52,343 nucleotides of DNA, from assembly GCA_003635185.1 (NCBI GenBank), contig PYJA01000132.1:1-52343 (forward strand), written 5' to 3'. The notes beneath the pieces are model-generated. The model was not told the origin of the DNA and ran no database searches. It saw nothing but the letters and a program-made list of their open reading frames with translations. A program made the translations under genes and the position numbers. The number at the start of each line of letters is the position of its first letter. Position 1 is the first letter of the stretch. This DNA comes from Candidatus Poribacteria bacterium. Its GTDB lineage: Bacteria; Poribacteria; WGA-4E; WGA-3G. Positions 16,123 through 24,751 of this stretch are shown here, piece by piece.

Positions 16123-16797
16123 ATGGCAACTATCGTAGAAGGAATCGGTTTAACAAAACGTTTTGGTATCGGTGATGCTGCTGTCATCGCTATCGATTCA
16201 GTTGATATCCGAATCGAAGAGCAAGAATTGGTGATGATTATGGGAGACAGCGGTTGCGGTAAAACAACACTGATTAGTCTACTCGGATGTATTTTAACAC
16301 CAGATGCAGGGGAACTCCGAATTGATGGTGAAGCAATCAATTTGGAAAACGGAGACTTAAGCGTCATTCGCCGAGAAAAGATTGGGTTTGTTTTTCAGAT
16401 GTTTCATCTTTTGCCGTATCTCACCGCCCTTGAAAACGTTATGATTGCCATGGATATTGCCAAGACAAAGGCTTTCGAAGCAGAAAACCGAGCAATAGAG
16501 CTGCTAACACGAGTCGGCTTAAGTGAACGCCTACACCATCGTCCTGCGCAGCTGTCCGGGGGGGAAAAACAACGCGTCTCTTTTGCGCGAGCACTCGCGA
16601 ACCGACCCAAAATCATTTTCGCTGATGAACCAACTGCCAACTTAGACAGCCGCCAAAGTGACAACTTGATGCACCTGATTCAAGAACTGCGACAGGAACA
16701 CCAAACCACCATTGCAATTGTGACCCATCACGAAGGGTTAAAAGAAAATGCGGATCGCGTTATCCACATGAAAGATGGAAGGATAATTGCATCTTGA
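16123..16797 (+). CDS. ABC transporter ATP-binding protein (LolD/MacB type)
   Basis: 224 residues, normal for the family. Walker A GDSGCGKTT (about 41-49), signature LSGGE (about 143), Walker B IIFADEP followed by TANLDSRQSDN, and switch His in VTHH are all intact. It pairs with the preceding permease. AAAGGAAAA lies before the ATG. Its last codon overlaps the TTG start of the following gene (TTGA), so the three genes 14861-18182 are probably one translationally coupled unit. Confidence 0.92.
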   Translation: MATIVEGIGLTKRFGIGDAAVIAIDSVDIRIEEQELVMIMGDSGCGKTTLISLLGCILTPDAGELRIDGEAINLENGDLSVIRREKIGFVFQMFHLLPYLTALENVMIAMDIAKTKAFEAENRAIELLTRVGLSERLHHRPAQLSGGEKQRVSFARALANRPKIIFADEPTANLDSRQSDNLMHLIQELRQEHQTTIAIVTHHEGLKENADRVIHMKDGRIIAS

Positions 16798-18182
16798 GAG
16801 ATAATTCTGTCCTAAAAGTCCTTTATAACGGCATTTTCGCTACAGTGATTTTAATACTAACAATCGTTTCCCCGACTTCCGCCCAGGAACGATTAACACC
16901 GATGGCAGAGCAAAGCTTCCTTACAAGCGGGTTTTATGGTGGCGGGCTAACATTCATCAACGGTGATGCTTATGTGCGTATTCAACTTCAACCAGAGATT
17001 CCACTTGGAAAGATCGGTATCGGTTTTGACTTTGTTTTGCTTTACAATCCTTATGCAGAAAATACCGAAGATCAATTCCTTGCTGAGGATGGCGAAACAT
17101 GGGATAGCGCAAGCACGTGGCTGCGGCTGATTCGTTACATCAGTTATGGTGATCCTTACGATCCTTTCTACTGCCGCCTTGGCGAGTTCGATTATCTGAC
17201 AATTGGACACGGATCCATTATGTCCGGCTATTCTAATCACGATCGACGCGGGCTGCACCTGAACCTCAGAAAATCTGATAACCGGTCCGGTGTTGAAACG
17301 ATGGTGAATGACCTTGGGCATCCAACAATTTTTGGCGGACGTGGATTTTTTCGCCCGTTTCAACGCCCAAAAAGTAACACCTTGCTGACGCGATTTGAAC
17401 TCGGCGCTACCTATCTGACCGATATCGACCCAGATACCGAGAAAGAAGGCGAAGAACCTTTGGACGCGGTCGGTTTTGATGTAGGATTCCCGATTATTGA
17501 GCGAAGTTCTTTTCGGCTCGATCTATATGACGATTTCGTTATGCTTAATCCGCCCCCTAATCCAAAAAATTTTGCGTTAGAGCCTATAGCAGCTAAAGAA
17601 AAATCTGAATCACATTCAGAAAACTCCGTAACAGAATTGGGATGGGGTAACGCTGTTGGCATTGGCTTCGCTGCTACCAAAGTCATTTTCAAATTTGAGT
17701 ACCGCATCTTTAGTGATGGCTATATCCCCGCCGTGTTTGATTATACCTACGAAACAGGGGTGCCAGAATTTTGGGGATACGAGACAAGCAGTGCAGCGAG
17801 ACGCGGATTTTTCACGCAACTTATTTGGCAACCAATGCCGCAGCTCCATTTCTTAGGGGCTTATGAGACCTACGACAACAACACCTCCAAAATCTATCTT
17901 GGCATTAAAGAATCTGGATTAGTTCCGCGCCTCACGTTTCGGGCATTCTACACAAAACGAAATATTGGGGAAGATGGCGAAACTAACTTTTTCACGGATC
18001 TGTTTGACCTTGATAAAAAGTCAGCACTCACGCTCGAAATCCGTTATGCAATTTTACCTCCTGTTCAAACGATCTTCATTAAAGAGTACCGATTCCGGCG
18101 TGTCCAAACGGATGAAGGAATCTCCCAATTCGAACCTATCCATAAAACTTCGATCATGGTAGGTGTAAACACAGATTTTTAG
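16794..18182 (+). CDS. Putative outer-membrane beta-barrel protein linked to an ABC exporter
   Basis: 462 residues from a TTG start that overlaps the stop of the ATPase gene; GGAAGGA lies about ten bases upstream. A signal peptide (residues 1-30, ending TSAQE) is clear. The body has alternating hydrophobic and aromatic residues typical of amphipathic strands (YVRIQLQPEIPLGKIGIGFD, FRLDLYDDFVML, PRLTFRAFYTKRN) and ends in VNTDF, a C-terminal Phe like that of many outer-membrane barrels. No named family recognised. Context suggests it works with the ABC permease/ATPase in export or in outer-membrane upkeep. Confidence 0.7.
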   Translation: MRDNSVLKVLYNGIFATVILILTIVSPTSAQERLTPMAEQSFLTSGFYGGGLTFINGDAYVRIQLQPEIPLGKIGIGFDFVLLYNPYAENTEDQFLAEDGETWDSASTWLRLIRYISYGDPYDPFYCRLGEFDYLTIGHGSIMSGYSNHDRRGLHLNLRKSDNRSGVETMVNDLGHPTIFGGRGFFRPFQRPKSNTLLTRFELGATYLTDIDPDTEKEGEEPLDAVGFDVGFPIIERSSFRLDLYDDFVMLNPPPNPKNFALEPIAAKEKSESHSENSVTELGWGNAVGIGFAATKVIFKFEYRIFSDGYIPAVFDYTYETGVPEFWGYETSSAARRGFFTQLIWQPMPQLHFLGAYETYDNNTSKIYLGIKESGLVPRLTFRAFYTKRNIGEDGETNFFTDLFDLDKKSALTLEIRYAILPPVQTIFIKEYRFRRVQTDEGISQFEPIHKTSIMVGVNTDF

Positions 18183-18188
18183 TGCTTT

Positions 18189-20081
18189 ATGGAACAAACA
18201 GAAGCAAAAGACGTTGCAGAATTTACAAAACAACGTCCTGAATTAAAAGGCATTTCAAAGTGGATTTTTGAGATTAGCGCGGTTTTTTTCGTTGGTTTCT
18301 ACATCTATAGTGCAGGTTTCGGCACCGCTGCCGAACAATACCATCTCGGTTTATACTTACTCCTCACATTTGCCCTAATCGGCATCCTCTATAAATTCTA
18401 TCAAAGTTCTCCTATCTCACGTCCCTCTATTTTTGATATGTTGCTGGTATGCCTCAGCGTTTGCGCAATCGGCTATTGGATTATAGATTATCCGAATATT
18501 GTAAATCGCGCAGGCGCATATACATCTTTAGATATTGTGATGGGAGCAATAGGACTTATCGTTAGTTTTGAGGTGAGCAGGCGCACAGTTGGGTGGGGAT
18601 TGCCTATCATCGCGGCAGTTGGTATCCTATACGCATTGTTTGGTCGTGTAATGCCGGAAACTATTGCACACCAAGGTTTTTCGTTTAGACGGATTATCGA
18701 ACACTGCTTTTTTGGACAAGATGGAATTTTCGGCATTATGGCAAACGTAATGGCAACTTATGTGATTCTTTTTATCTTTTTCGGTGCGTTTTTAGAGAAA
18801 TCTGGTGTAGGACAATTCTTTATTAACTTACCGATGTCACTTACAGGGAAGTCAATTGGCGGTGCTGCCAAAGTGTCTGTTGTCACCTCTGGTTTCTTTG
18901 GTTCTGTTGCGGGGAGTGCTATTGCAAACACTGTTACAACTGGTGCCTTTACTATTCCGTTGATGAAACGCACCGGTTTTCGTCCGCACATCGCGGGTGC
19001 GGTTGAAGCATCAGCGTCTGTCGGCGGTCAGTTCCTACCACCGGTCATGGGAGCGGGTGCGTTCTTGATAGCAGAACGGACAGGTGTGTCGTATAGTAAA
19101 ATCGCTCTCATATCAATCGTGCCAGCAGCTCTCTATTTTTTATCTGTATGGGTCATGGTGCATTTTGAAGCGAAAAAAGAGGGACTTGAACCGATACCTG
19201 AGGCAGAAATACCGAAACTTCGGACACTTCTTAAAACGGGTTGGTACTACTTGTTACCGTTGATTACTCTCATTCTATCTCTTATGAGAGGTTATTCTGC
19301 TTACAAATCAGCGTTTTTCTCAATTCTCGTCACGATAATAGTAAGTTATTTTCGTCAGGAAACACGGTTGACACCGAAACGTATTTGGGAAGCGATGGTC
19401 ACAGGGGCAAAAAATTCTCTCGCTATCGGTGGTGCAGTTGGCACTATAGGTATTATTGTTGCTGTCATCGATCTGACAGGTTTAGGCAGGATATTTCCAG
19501 ATTTAGTGCTATTAGTGGCAGGCAATAATAGAGCAATTGCAGTATTGCTGCTTGCAGCTGCTTCTTTAGTCTTAGGAATGGGGATTCCCGTTACCGCTGC
19601 TTACTTGATTACCTCAGCACTCGCTGTACCGATTCTTACCAATGATGAGATGGGCATCCCGATCATTGCTGCTCACTTGATTATCTTCTGGCTCAGCCAA
19701 GATTCCAATATTACACCGCCAGTTGCGTTAGGGGCTTATGCTGGCGCAGCTATCGCTCGGGCAGACCCGTGGAAAACAGGGTGGGCATGTTTTAAGTTCG
19801 CCAAACTTTTATACATCATGCCGCTCCTATTCGCGTATACACATATCCTGTTTTCAGGGACGCTACTTCAAAATATCATGGCTGTTGTAACAGCATTAGT
19901 TGGCACTGTTATCTTTTCTATTTTGACGATGGGGTACTTTATGCGAAAAACGCGTTGGTATGAATCGATTTTACTCGCGTTTGCAGCGTTTCTCGCCTAC
20001 ACAAATAATATCTGGACGTTCATTCCAGCAATAGTTCTCTTTGCCTCTGTGTTCATAGTGCAGAAGCGCACTGCATCGTAG
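18189..20081 (+). CDS. TRAP transporter permease, fused 4TM/12TM type
   Basis: 630 residues, fusing the small (DctQ-like) and large (DctM-like) membrane subunits, as in TAXI-type TRAP systems that use ion gradients to import organic acids. Many hydrophobic segments span the whole length. The conserved core reads FFGSVAGSAIANTVTTGAFT, then GAVEASASVGGQFLPPVMGA, and later LGMGIPVTAAYLI, all typical of the large subunit. The gene starts seven bases after the barrel gene. No substrate-binding (TAXI) protein is encoded nearby, so it must lie elsewhere. Substrate unknown. Confidence 0.9.
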   Translation: MEQTEAKDVAEFTKQRPELKGISKWIFEISAVFFVGFYIYSAGFGTAAEQYHLGLYLLLTFALIGILYKFYQSSPISRPSIFDMLLVCLSVCAIGYWIIDYPNIVNRAGAYTSLDIVMGAIGLIVSFEVSRRTVGWGLPIIAAVGILYALFGRVMPETIAHQGFSFRRIIEHCFFGQDGIFGIMANVMATYVILFIFFGAFLEKSGVGQFFINLPMSLTGKSIGGAAKVSVVTSGFFGSVAGSAIANTVTTGAFTIPLMKRTGFRPHIAGAVEASASVGGQFLPPVMGAGAFLIAERTGVSYSKIALISIVPAALYFLSVWVMVHFEAKKEGLEPIPEAEIPKLRTLLKTGWYYLLPLITLILSLMRGYSAYKSAFFSILVTIIVSYFRQETRLTPKRIWEAMVTGAKNSLAIGGAVGTIGIIVAVIDLTGLGRIFPDLVLLVAGNNRAIAVLLLAAASLVLGMGIPVTAAYLITSALAVPILTNDEMGIPIIAAHLIIFWLSQDSNITPPVALGAYAGAAIARADPWKTGWACFKFAKLLYIMPLLFAYTHILFSGTLLQNIMAVVTALVGTVIFSILTMGYFMRKTRWYESILLAFAAFLAYTNNIWTFIPAIVLFASVFIVQKRTAS

Positions 20082-20089
20082 ATTTAGTT

Positions 20090-20941
20090 TTAAGGTGTGT
20101 CAACAATCTCTTGAAGTCGTTTCAAAATGTTATCTGCTGCACCGCGAGATATATCTTCATTGAATTCATCAACAGTCTTTTCCGCTCTATATAAATTACC
20201 CAAATAATACCGTTGAAAAATAAAGTACGTCCACGATACTGCATCTACGTAATGTCTATCCAAAACGCTCTCAACTGCAACATAGCCGAAAACACCGTTT
20301 AGCACGAGTGCGTTTAATCCCCCGCGCCAATTGCCTGCATAAACCTGCCCTGCCCCTGGCAGGATTGCGGATAGCACTTTTGCAACTCCGGTAGATTTAC
20401 GCGGAAGATTAGCTGCTTTGTCAAACAGTTTATCAAGCATTTCATCTGTAGTGTAATTTTGCAGTACCTCACGTGCTTCTTCCCATTGAAACTGATAAAT
20501 ATATGCAATAGCTTGCAAGAAAAGGGCGCGTTGATACAGAGGCCCAGATGGCATGCGGATTGTTACTCTTATTAGTTCAAATCGGGCAAGATCGTAGTTC
20601 TGTGAGGCGATAAGGGTTACTGCAAGTTCAAGCTGGCATTCCGATTTTTCTTCTTCGCTCAGAGCGTATAACACAGCATTCCGCATGGCTAAAATTGCTT
20701 CTTCCCATAATCCTTGTGATCTATAAGCGAGTCCAATTTTAAGGTGCACCGCTGCTGCACGCGTATCATCTGGATGAAAAAACAGAAAACGTTTGTATTC
20801 TGTAATGGCAGCATCATAATTTCCTAATTTAGAAAAGTGGTCACCGAAGGCAAGAAGATTCTCTCCTGCAATTGAAGTGAAATGGCAGAAAAATGAGAGA
20901 ATTAGAATGAAGATAAATAATGTGACACGTTTCAAATTCAT
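20090..20941 (-). CDS. Exported tetratricopeptide-repeat protein
   Basis: 283 residues. Residues 1-25 form a signal peptide (LFIFILILSFFCHFTSIAG). TPR-like helix pairs follow at about 30-165 (NYDAAITEYKRFLFFHPDD, GLWEEAILAMRNAV, NYDLARFELIRV, QWEEAREVLQNY). From about 185 a hydrophobic part reads LPGAGQVYAGNWRGGLNALV, a motif seen in small membrane-associated domains, and is followed by aromatic-rich helices. A protein-protein interaction role at the periplasm or membrane is likely but its partner is not known. It is convergent with the TRAP permease, with eight bases between the stops. Confidence 0.75.
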   Translation of the reverse strand: MNLKRVTLFIFILILSFFCHFTSIAGENLLAFGDHFSKLGNYDAAITEYKRFLFFHPDDTRAAAVHLKIGLAYRSQGLWEEAILAMRNAVLYALSEEEKSECQLELAVTLIASQNYDLARFELIRVTIRMPSGPLYQRALFLQAIAYIYQFQWEEAREVLQNYTTDEMLDKLFDKAANLPRKSTGVAKVLSAILPGAGQVYAGNWRGGLNALVLNGVFGYVAVESVLDRHYVDAVSWTYFIFQRYYLGNLYRAEKTVDEFNEDISRGAADNILKRLQEIVDTP

Positions 20942-21103
20942 TGGAAATCTAAATGGTTTTGGAACTTGGAGGTTACGGATATTTCGTATATGTCTTATTC
21001 AGTTTAACACTTTTAGTTTTATTTTGCAATTCTGTTTTCTAATTGGGTGTGTCCATATTTTGGCAAAAATTTGGGCTAAGGTGCGTTGTCTGAGACGTTC
21101 CTA

Positions 21104-21356
21104 TTTTTGCATGTGTGTCTGAATCGCGGAGGACGCTAAATCGACGGTATGAATCATGGAACATGCCATACGGGGAATGCCTAAATGGCATTCATACCGT
21201 TGATTTGGTGCATGCTGCTTTAGGCATTCCCCAGAGGACGCGGATAGGGGCAAGATAAGTTTCTTTTTAAGAGATTTGGGCAACTTTGAATAGGAATTTG
21301 GGAGTCCCAAATGCAATAATCCGTGCCAATCCGTGATTCAGACACACATCCAAAAA
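21104..21356. mobile_element. Nested inverted-repeat element, 253 bp
   Basis: The 631-base gap 20942-21572 holds this element and AT-rich sequence but no gene. Outer arms of 26 bases at 21104-21129 and 21331-21356 match at 24 positions (core ATGTGTGTCTGAATC). Inside is a second module with arms AAATCGACGGTATGAAT (21138-21154) and its complement at 21190-21206 (16 of 17), interleaved with GGGGAATGCCTAAA (21172-21185) and its complement (21219-21232). The inner module has a second copy at 26701-26763. No coding capacity. Confidence 0.6.
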
Positions 21357-21523
21357 ACTTTACACACCCGAATCGTGAGTAGAAAATGAAATCAATCAGG
21401 TGAAAATACCTTAAAATTCCACAATTTTCTAAAAAAATCTATATTTATTATAAAAAATTAAAATATTTTTTACTTATAGTAATCTTTTTAGTCTTTTTCT
21501 ACGTCATGTAACGTAAAAATAGG

Positions 21524-21560
21524 ATATTCTAATGTGAAATTATAAATATCCTAATGTGAA
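21524..21560 (+). promoter_or_regulatory. Direct repeat upstream of the sigma factor gene, possible operator
   Basis: ATATTCTAATGTGAA (21524-21538) and ATATCCTAATGTGAA (21546-21560) are 22 bases apart, two helical turns, with 14 of 15 identical. The second ends two bases before the GAGG ribosome binding site of the sigma factor. A dimeric regulator bound here could control transcription or translation. Confidence 0.5.
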
Positions 21561-21572
21561 GTGAGGATCAAA

Positions 21573-22118
21573 ATGTTATCTTTTCCCTCAGATACTATCT
21601 TGCTAAAACAAATTCAAAACGGCTATTTTGATGCTGTTGGTGTGCTGATTAGCAAACATGAACGGTTGTTACGGACAATCATCCGAAACGAAGTTCGCAA
21701 TCCTGAAGTAGTTGACGATGTGTATAGTGAAACTTGTCTCGCTATTGTGCGTCGGTTTCGCAACCAGGGTACTGTAGACATCGGCACTGTTAGCAAATGG
21801 CTGAAGCAAGTTGCTCGCAGCAAATGCCAAGACCATTGGCGAAATGAAGAAAAACGTCAAGAACTAATGGAATTTGCTCAAAAACAGCATGCAGCTGCCT
21901 TAGAACGAGAATCGCTTAGAGGGTTACGTCAGAACGAGGTATTTGAGGTAATTGATGAGATGAGTTCCATTTACAAAGATGTCGTTGAATTGTGGGTGAA
22001 AGGATGGACTTCTACTGAGATTGGTGAGAAGTTAGGCATCCCTGAAAGCACGGTGAAGTCTCGGAAACGTACTATTATCAAAAAGGTGCGTGAGCATTTC
22101 GGTTCGTCTCTATCATAG
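21573..22118 (+). CDS. RNA polymerase sigma-70 family factor (ECF-like)
   Basis: 181 residues from ATG 21573, with GAGG at 21563-21566 six bases upstream; a GTG at 21561 is in frame but would put the ribosome site inside the gene. Region 2 spans about residues 10-80 (FDAVGVLISKHERLLRTIIR ... VDDVYSETCLAIVRRF ... WLKQVARSKCQDHWR). Region 4 helix-turn-helix lies at about 130-175 (VVELWVKGWTSTEIGEKLG then IPESTVKSRKRTI). The two-domain structure without regions 1 and 3 fits extracytoplasmic function factors. No anti-sigma gene is adjacent. The next genes encode a secreted protein and a TolB-like protein that might be its targets. Confidence 0.87.
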   Translation: MLSFPSDTILLKQIQNGYFDAVGVLISKHERLLRTIIRNEVRNPEVVDDVYSETCLAIVRRFRNQGTVDIGTVSKWLKQVARSKCQDHWRNEEKRQELMEFAQKQHAAALERESLRGLRQNEVFEVIDEMSSIYKDVVELWVKGWTSTEIGEKLGIPESTVKSRKRTIIKKVREHFGSSLS

Positions 22119-22243
22119 GAATAACAACAGTGATAGCCCATTTCAACGATGTGTTTTTTGTTTACACAACAACAGGAGACGTGCTAAAATATAGTACATC
22201 TCCTTCAAATCACATATCAATATTGGATTGATAGTGAAAAAAC

Positions 22244-22290
22244 CAACGTCCCAGACGTTGATGTTAAATATCGGCACCTGTTTAGGGTGC
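22244..22290 (+). promoter_or_regulatory. Two hairpins in the leader of the secreted-protein gene
   Basis: Hairpin 1 is CAACGT-CCCAG-ACGTTG at 22244-22260. Hairpin 2 is GCACC-TGTTTAG-GGTGC at 22274-22290, ending one base before the ribosome binding site AAAGGAG (22292-22298). The second could affect translation start. No T-run follows, so neither is a normal terminator. Confidence 0.45.
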
Positions 22291-22305
22291 TAAAGGAGAA
22301 TTACA

Positions 22306-23172
22306 ATGTTTCGTAAGAATTTCACGACAATCGCGATTGCAGCGGTAATCGCTTCTTTATTACTTATAGGTATCTATAGCAGTCAGGCGGATGAGATCAC
22401 ATCTCTGTCCGCCAGTGCCTATACAGATTATGGCAGCGGTGGGGACATCTGGGCATCTTTATCGGCTGATGCGGACATCCTCTACATCGATTGGTCCGCG
22501 AAACAGACCTATCCAGCAGATGAGGCAGATAAAGACTGGGTACATGTCCGCAGCAGTATGTACTCGAAAGGGACGAGAAGTGTTTCTTTTGAACACCTGG
22601 GTACGTTAGACGGTTCCCTGAAAATCGCCGAGTATAGTTTTAAGGCAAAGGTGTGGTTTTGGGATGCGGAGAAAGAGCCTGACACCGAAACGAGTACGTT
22701 CAGTATCAGTAAAACTCTGTCCACATCGGTACCGAGAGAGACCCAAAAGTACCCACACGTTCCGGGGTATGCGGACCTATCGGGTCAATATTATAGCGGC
22801 GGTGATATAGTGATGTCGTGTTCCGTTTATGCGTACAGTCGAAGTGAGAAGAAAATCCAGTCGGCTCAATCCATTTTCAATCATGCGTTGAATCGCACGC
22901 CTGGGGGAGCCAAAACGAAGATACGCGAAGAACCGAAGGACGAAAATGGAGTCCACGTTTGGAAAGAGATCCGCAAGAATGATCCCGAAAGGGATTCCAG
23001 TTATTCAGACTCAGACTCCGGGGAAATGACACACTTTGGTGTGGGCCCCTTCAGAGAGAATGAGAGTGCCTCCTCGAGTGTGTATGTGAGATTGAGCGTC
23101 GGTGGATTCGATGGGACAGACGAGTACTACATCCAAAATAGTGAGAATTTTGATATCAACGATAATGAGTAG
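22306..23172 (+). CDS. Secreted protein of unknown function, 288 aa
   Basis: Residues 1-29 are a signal peptide (TTIAIAAVIASLLLIGIYSS then QADE). The mature part seems to be two related beta-rich halves: SLSASAYTDYGSGGDIWASL near the start resembles ADLSGQYYSGGDIVMSCSVY near residue 160, so the protein may contain two copies of one all-beta module. It is rich in Ser, Tyr, Asp and Glu and has an acidic C terminus (NFDINDNE). Family not recognised. It sits between the sigma factor and a TolB-like gene, with a good ribosome binding site and two leader hairpins. Confidence 0.7.
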   Translation: MFRKNFTTIAIAAVIASLLLIGIYSSQADEITSLSASAYTDYGSGGDIWASLSADADILYIDWSAKQTYPADEADKDWVHVRSSMYSKGTRSVSFEHLGTLDGSLKIAEYSFKAKVWFWDAEKEPDTETSTFSISKTLSTSVPRETQKYPHVPGYADLSGQYYSGGDIVMSCSVYAYSRSEKKIQSAQSIFNHALNRTPGGAKTKIREEPKDENGVHVWKEIRKNDPERDSSYSDSDSGEMTHFGVGPFRENESASSSVYVRLSVGGFDGTDEYYIQNSENFDINDNE

Positions 23173-23224
23173 GATGTCCCGTTCTGATTAACTGAAGCAG
23201 CTCTGTTAAAGGGGCTGCTTCTAA

Positions 23225-23302
23225 CCCCCGCAAGCGGGGGAGAAGAGAACCCCCCTGCCCCCCTTATCAAGGGGGAGATGGAGAAGAGCTCCCGCAAGCG
23301 GG
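23225..23302. repeat. GC-rich palindrome cluster before the TolB-like gene
   Basis: Three hairpins stand in a row: CCCCCGC-AA-GCGGGGG (23225-23240), CCCCCTT-ATC-AAGGGGG (23259-23275) and CCCGC-AA-GCGGG (23291-23302). The middle one is the same word as in the MITE at 13286-13413. This is typical of dispersed intergenic repeats, and it may also stop transcription from the gene upstream. Confidence 0.65.
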
Positions 23303-23333
23303 GCTAAGATATAAAAAAACAGAGGAGGACTCG

Positions 23334-24368
23334 ATGCAGTTTTGGAAACGGATATGTCTACTTTTAATTGTGTTGTTCTGTCCGATAGGGGTGCATGCGA
23401 AGATCGTTTTTCTGTACACCCCCACCCCCTTTGGTAAAGAGAGAGCCATTTACGTGATGGACGACAACGGTCGCAACAAGACACGTGTTTTTGAGGGAAA
23501 ACCCTATCAGTGGAACACGCAGTGGACTCCCACGGGACAGATATTTTTTAGCATTTTGAATACGATGCACCGGATAAATCCGGATGGCACCGGTCTTGAG
23601 GAACTCGCGGACCTTCATGACGAGGGGGGGTTCCGTTCTTTAGCCCTTTCGCCCGATGGAAAAAAGGTTGTGTTTGACCGGGTGGAACGTATTGATGGGA
23701 AACTCGTCGGGAGTGTGCATGTGTTAGAGATCGGAACCGGTCAGATCCGCAAGATAGCGGATGATACATTTTTTGCGGGGGTGGATTGGTCTCCGGATGG
23801 GAGACAGATTGTGTATCCAACGTCGCTGGGTTTAAACGATGGGACTGGTGGGAATAGTCTCTGGGTGATGAACGCGGATGGGCGCAAGAAACGGGAAATC
23901 GTCTCGCCCCCACCAGCGGGGGGTGTGAATATCTCGCTGTGGGAGCCGCACTGGTCGCCCGATAGTCAACGGATCGTGTATACACAAGAAGATTGGGTGT
24001 GGGAGCCACATGAGAAGGGTCTCGCTTTTATCCGGAAAGGGTATTCCATTGTGATTTGTGATAAAAACGGCAAAACGATCCGACGGTTAGATGTGCCGAA
24101 AAACTTAAGGGCTGCGGGTTTTGCGTGGATGGATGGCGGAAAATCTATTGTTTTCAACGGACGGGAGAAGTTATTGAATAAATTGTGGCCGAAAGGGAAA
24201 GAATACCCACCGCTGAATATCTATAAGTATGATCTCAGGACAGATGAGCTGGTGCCGCTCACCAACCATCCGGGCGATGCCAATTGTATAGATTGGATCC
24301 GTGATGATGTGTTGCCTGTTGACCCACGCGGTAAAAAAAAAGTGATGTGGGGAGCGATTAAGGAGTAA
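23334..24368 (+). CDS. Secreted TolB-like beta-propeller protein
   Basis: 344 residues, ATG preceded by AGAGGAGG. Signal peptide at 1-22 (ICLLLIVLFCPIGVHA). The rest is a WD40-like (PD40) propeller as in the C-terminal domain of TolB: repeats end in words such as LSPDGKKVVFD, WSPDGRQIVY and WSPDSQRIVY, and strands read IYVMDDNGRN, LWVMNADGRKK, IVICDKNGK. It lacks the N-terminal TolB domain and no tol-pal genes are near, so it is not TolB itself. It probably acts in the periplasm or outside the cell as a binding scaffold. A palindrome cluster separates it from the upstream secreted protein. Confidence 0.82.
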   Translation: MQFWKRICLLLIVLFCPIGVHAKIVFLYTPTPFGKERAIYVMDDNGRNKTRVFEGKPYQWNTQWTPTGQIFFSILNTMHRINPDGTGLEELADLHDEGGFRSLALSPDGKKVVFDRVERIDGKLVGSVHVLEIGTGQIRKIADDTFFAGVDWSPDGRQIVYPTSLGLNDGTGGNSLWVMNADGRKKREIVSPPPAGGVNISLWEPHWSPDSQRIVYTQEDWVWEPHEKGLAFIRKGYSIVICDKNGKTIRRLDVPKNLRAAGFAWMDGGKSIVFNGREKLLNKLWPKGKEYPPLNIYKYDLRTDELVPLTNHPGDANCIDWIRDDVLPVDPRGKKKVMWGAIKE

Positions 24369-24410
24369 AGTCGTCCGCTGTGAACATCAAAGCATCACAG
24401 GTTATGTATT

Positions 24411-24685
24411 ATACCCAAGTTGCCACTTATGTAGCACAAACTGTATGAAGATTAAGAAAATAAATGGGTAATATGGCGAGGTTAGGAAACCTCGCCAGCA
24501 GTGAGATATCCGTGCCTTGTGTGGATGGAAAATTACCGAATTAATAAATTAATCTTCATTTAGTTTGTGTATATTAGTCCGTAAACTGACAGTTTGCTCT
24601 ACAATATTTCACCAATAACGAACTGCTCTCTATTAAAAATGACGTTTGTGTGTCTAAAATCTTATAGGTAGCAACTCGGGTTATT
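24411..24685. mobile_element. Inverted-repeat element, copy A (about 275 bp)
   Basis: This fills most of the 383-base gap 24369-24751. The left end (CCCAAGTTGCCACTTATGTA) and the right end (CTTATAGGTAGCAACTCGGG) are imperfect inverted repeats. Both ends match the element at 51871-52024: AAGTTGCCACTTATGTAGCA is identical on the left, and TAAAATCTTATAGGT is shared on the right. Inside, CACAAACT...ATGAAG near 24435 faces CTTCAT...AGTTTGTG at 24554-24569, and a hairpin GGCGAGGTT/AACCTCGCC stands at 24475-24496. A GTAG-type hairpin is at 24581-24602. Confidence 0.6.
24581..24602 (-). repeat. GTAG-headed hairpin (REP-like), degenerate copy
   Basis: On the minus strand GTAG is followed by AG and then CAAACT-GTC-AGTTTAC, a shortened version of the hairpin family. 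It lies within the inverted-repeat element copy A. Confidence 0.5.
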
Positions 24686-24751
24686 ATACAGAAGAGTGTG
24701 TAGTCTGGTCGTTTTAGAGAATCAGAATTTACACCACTAAAAAATTTTGCC

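Noticed and set aside
23548..24009. 153-codon minus-strand frame opposite the TolB-like gene
   Set aside because: It is rich in Pro, His, Arg and Ser as expected for the antisense of a propeller gene, with no start signal.
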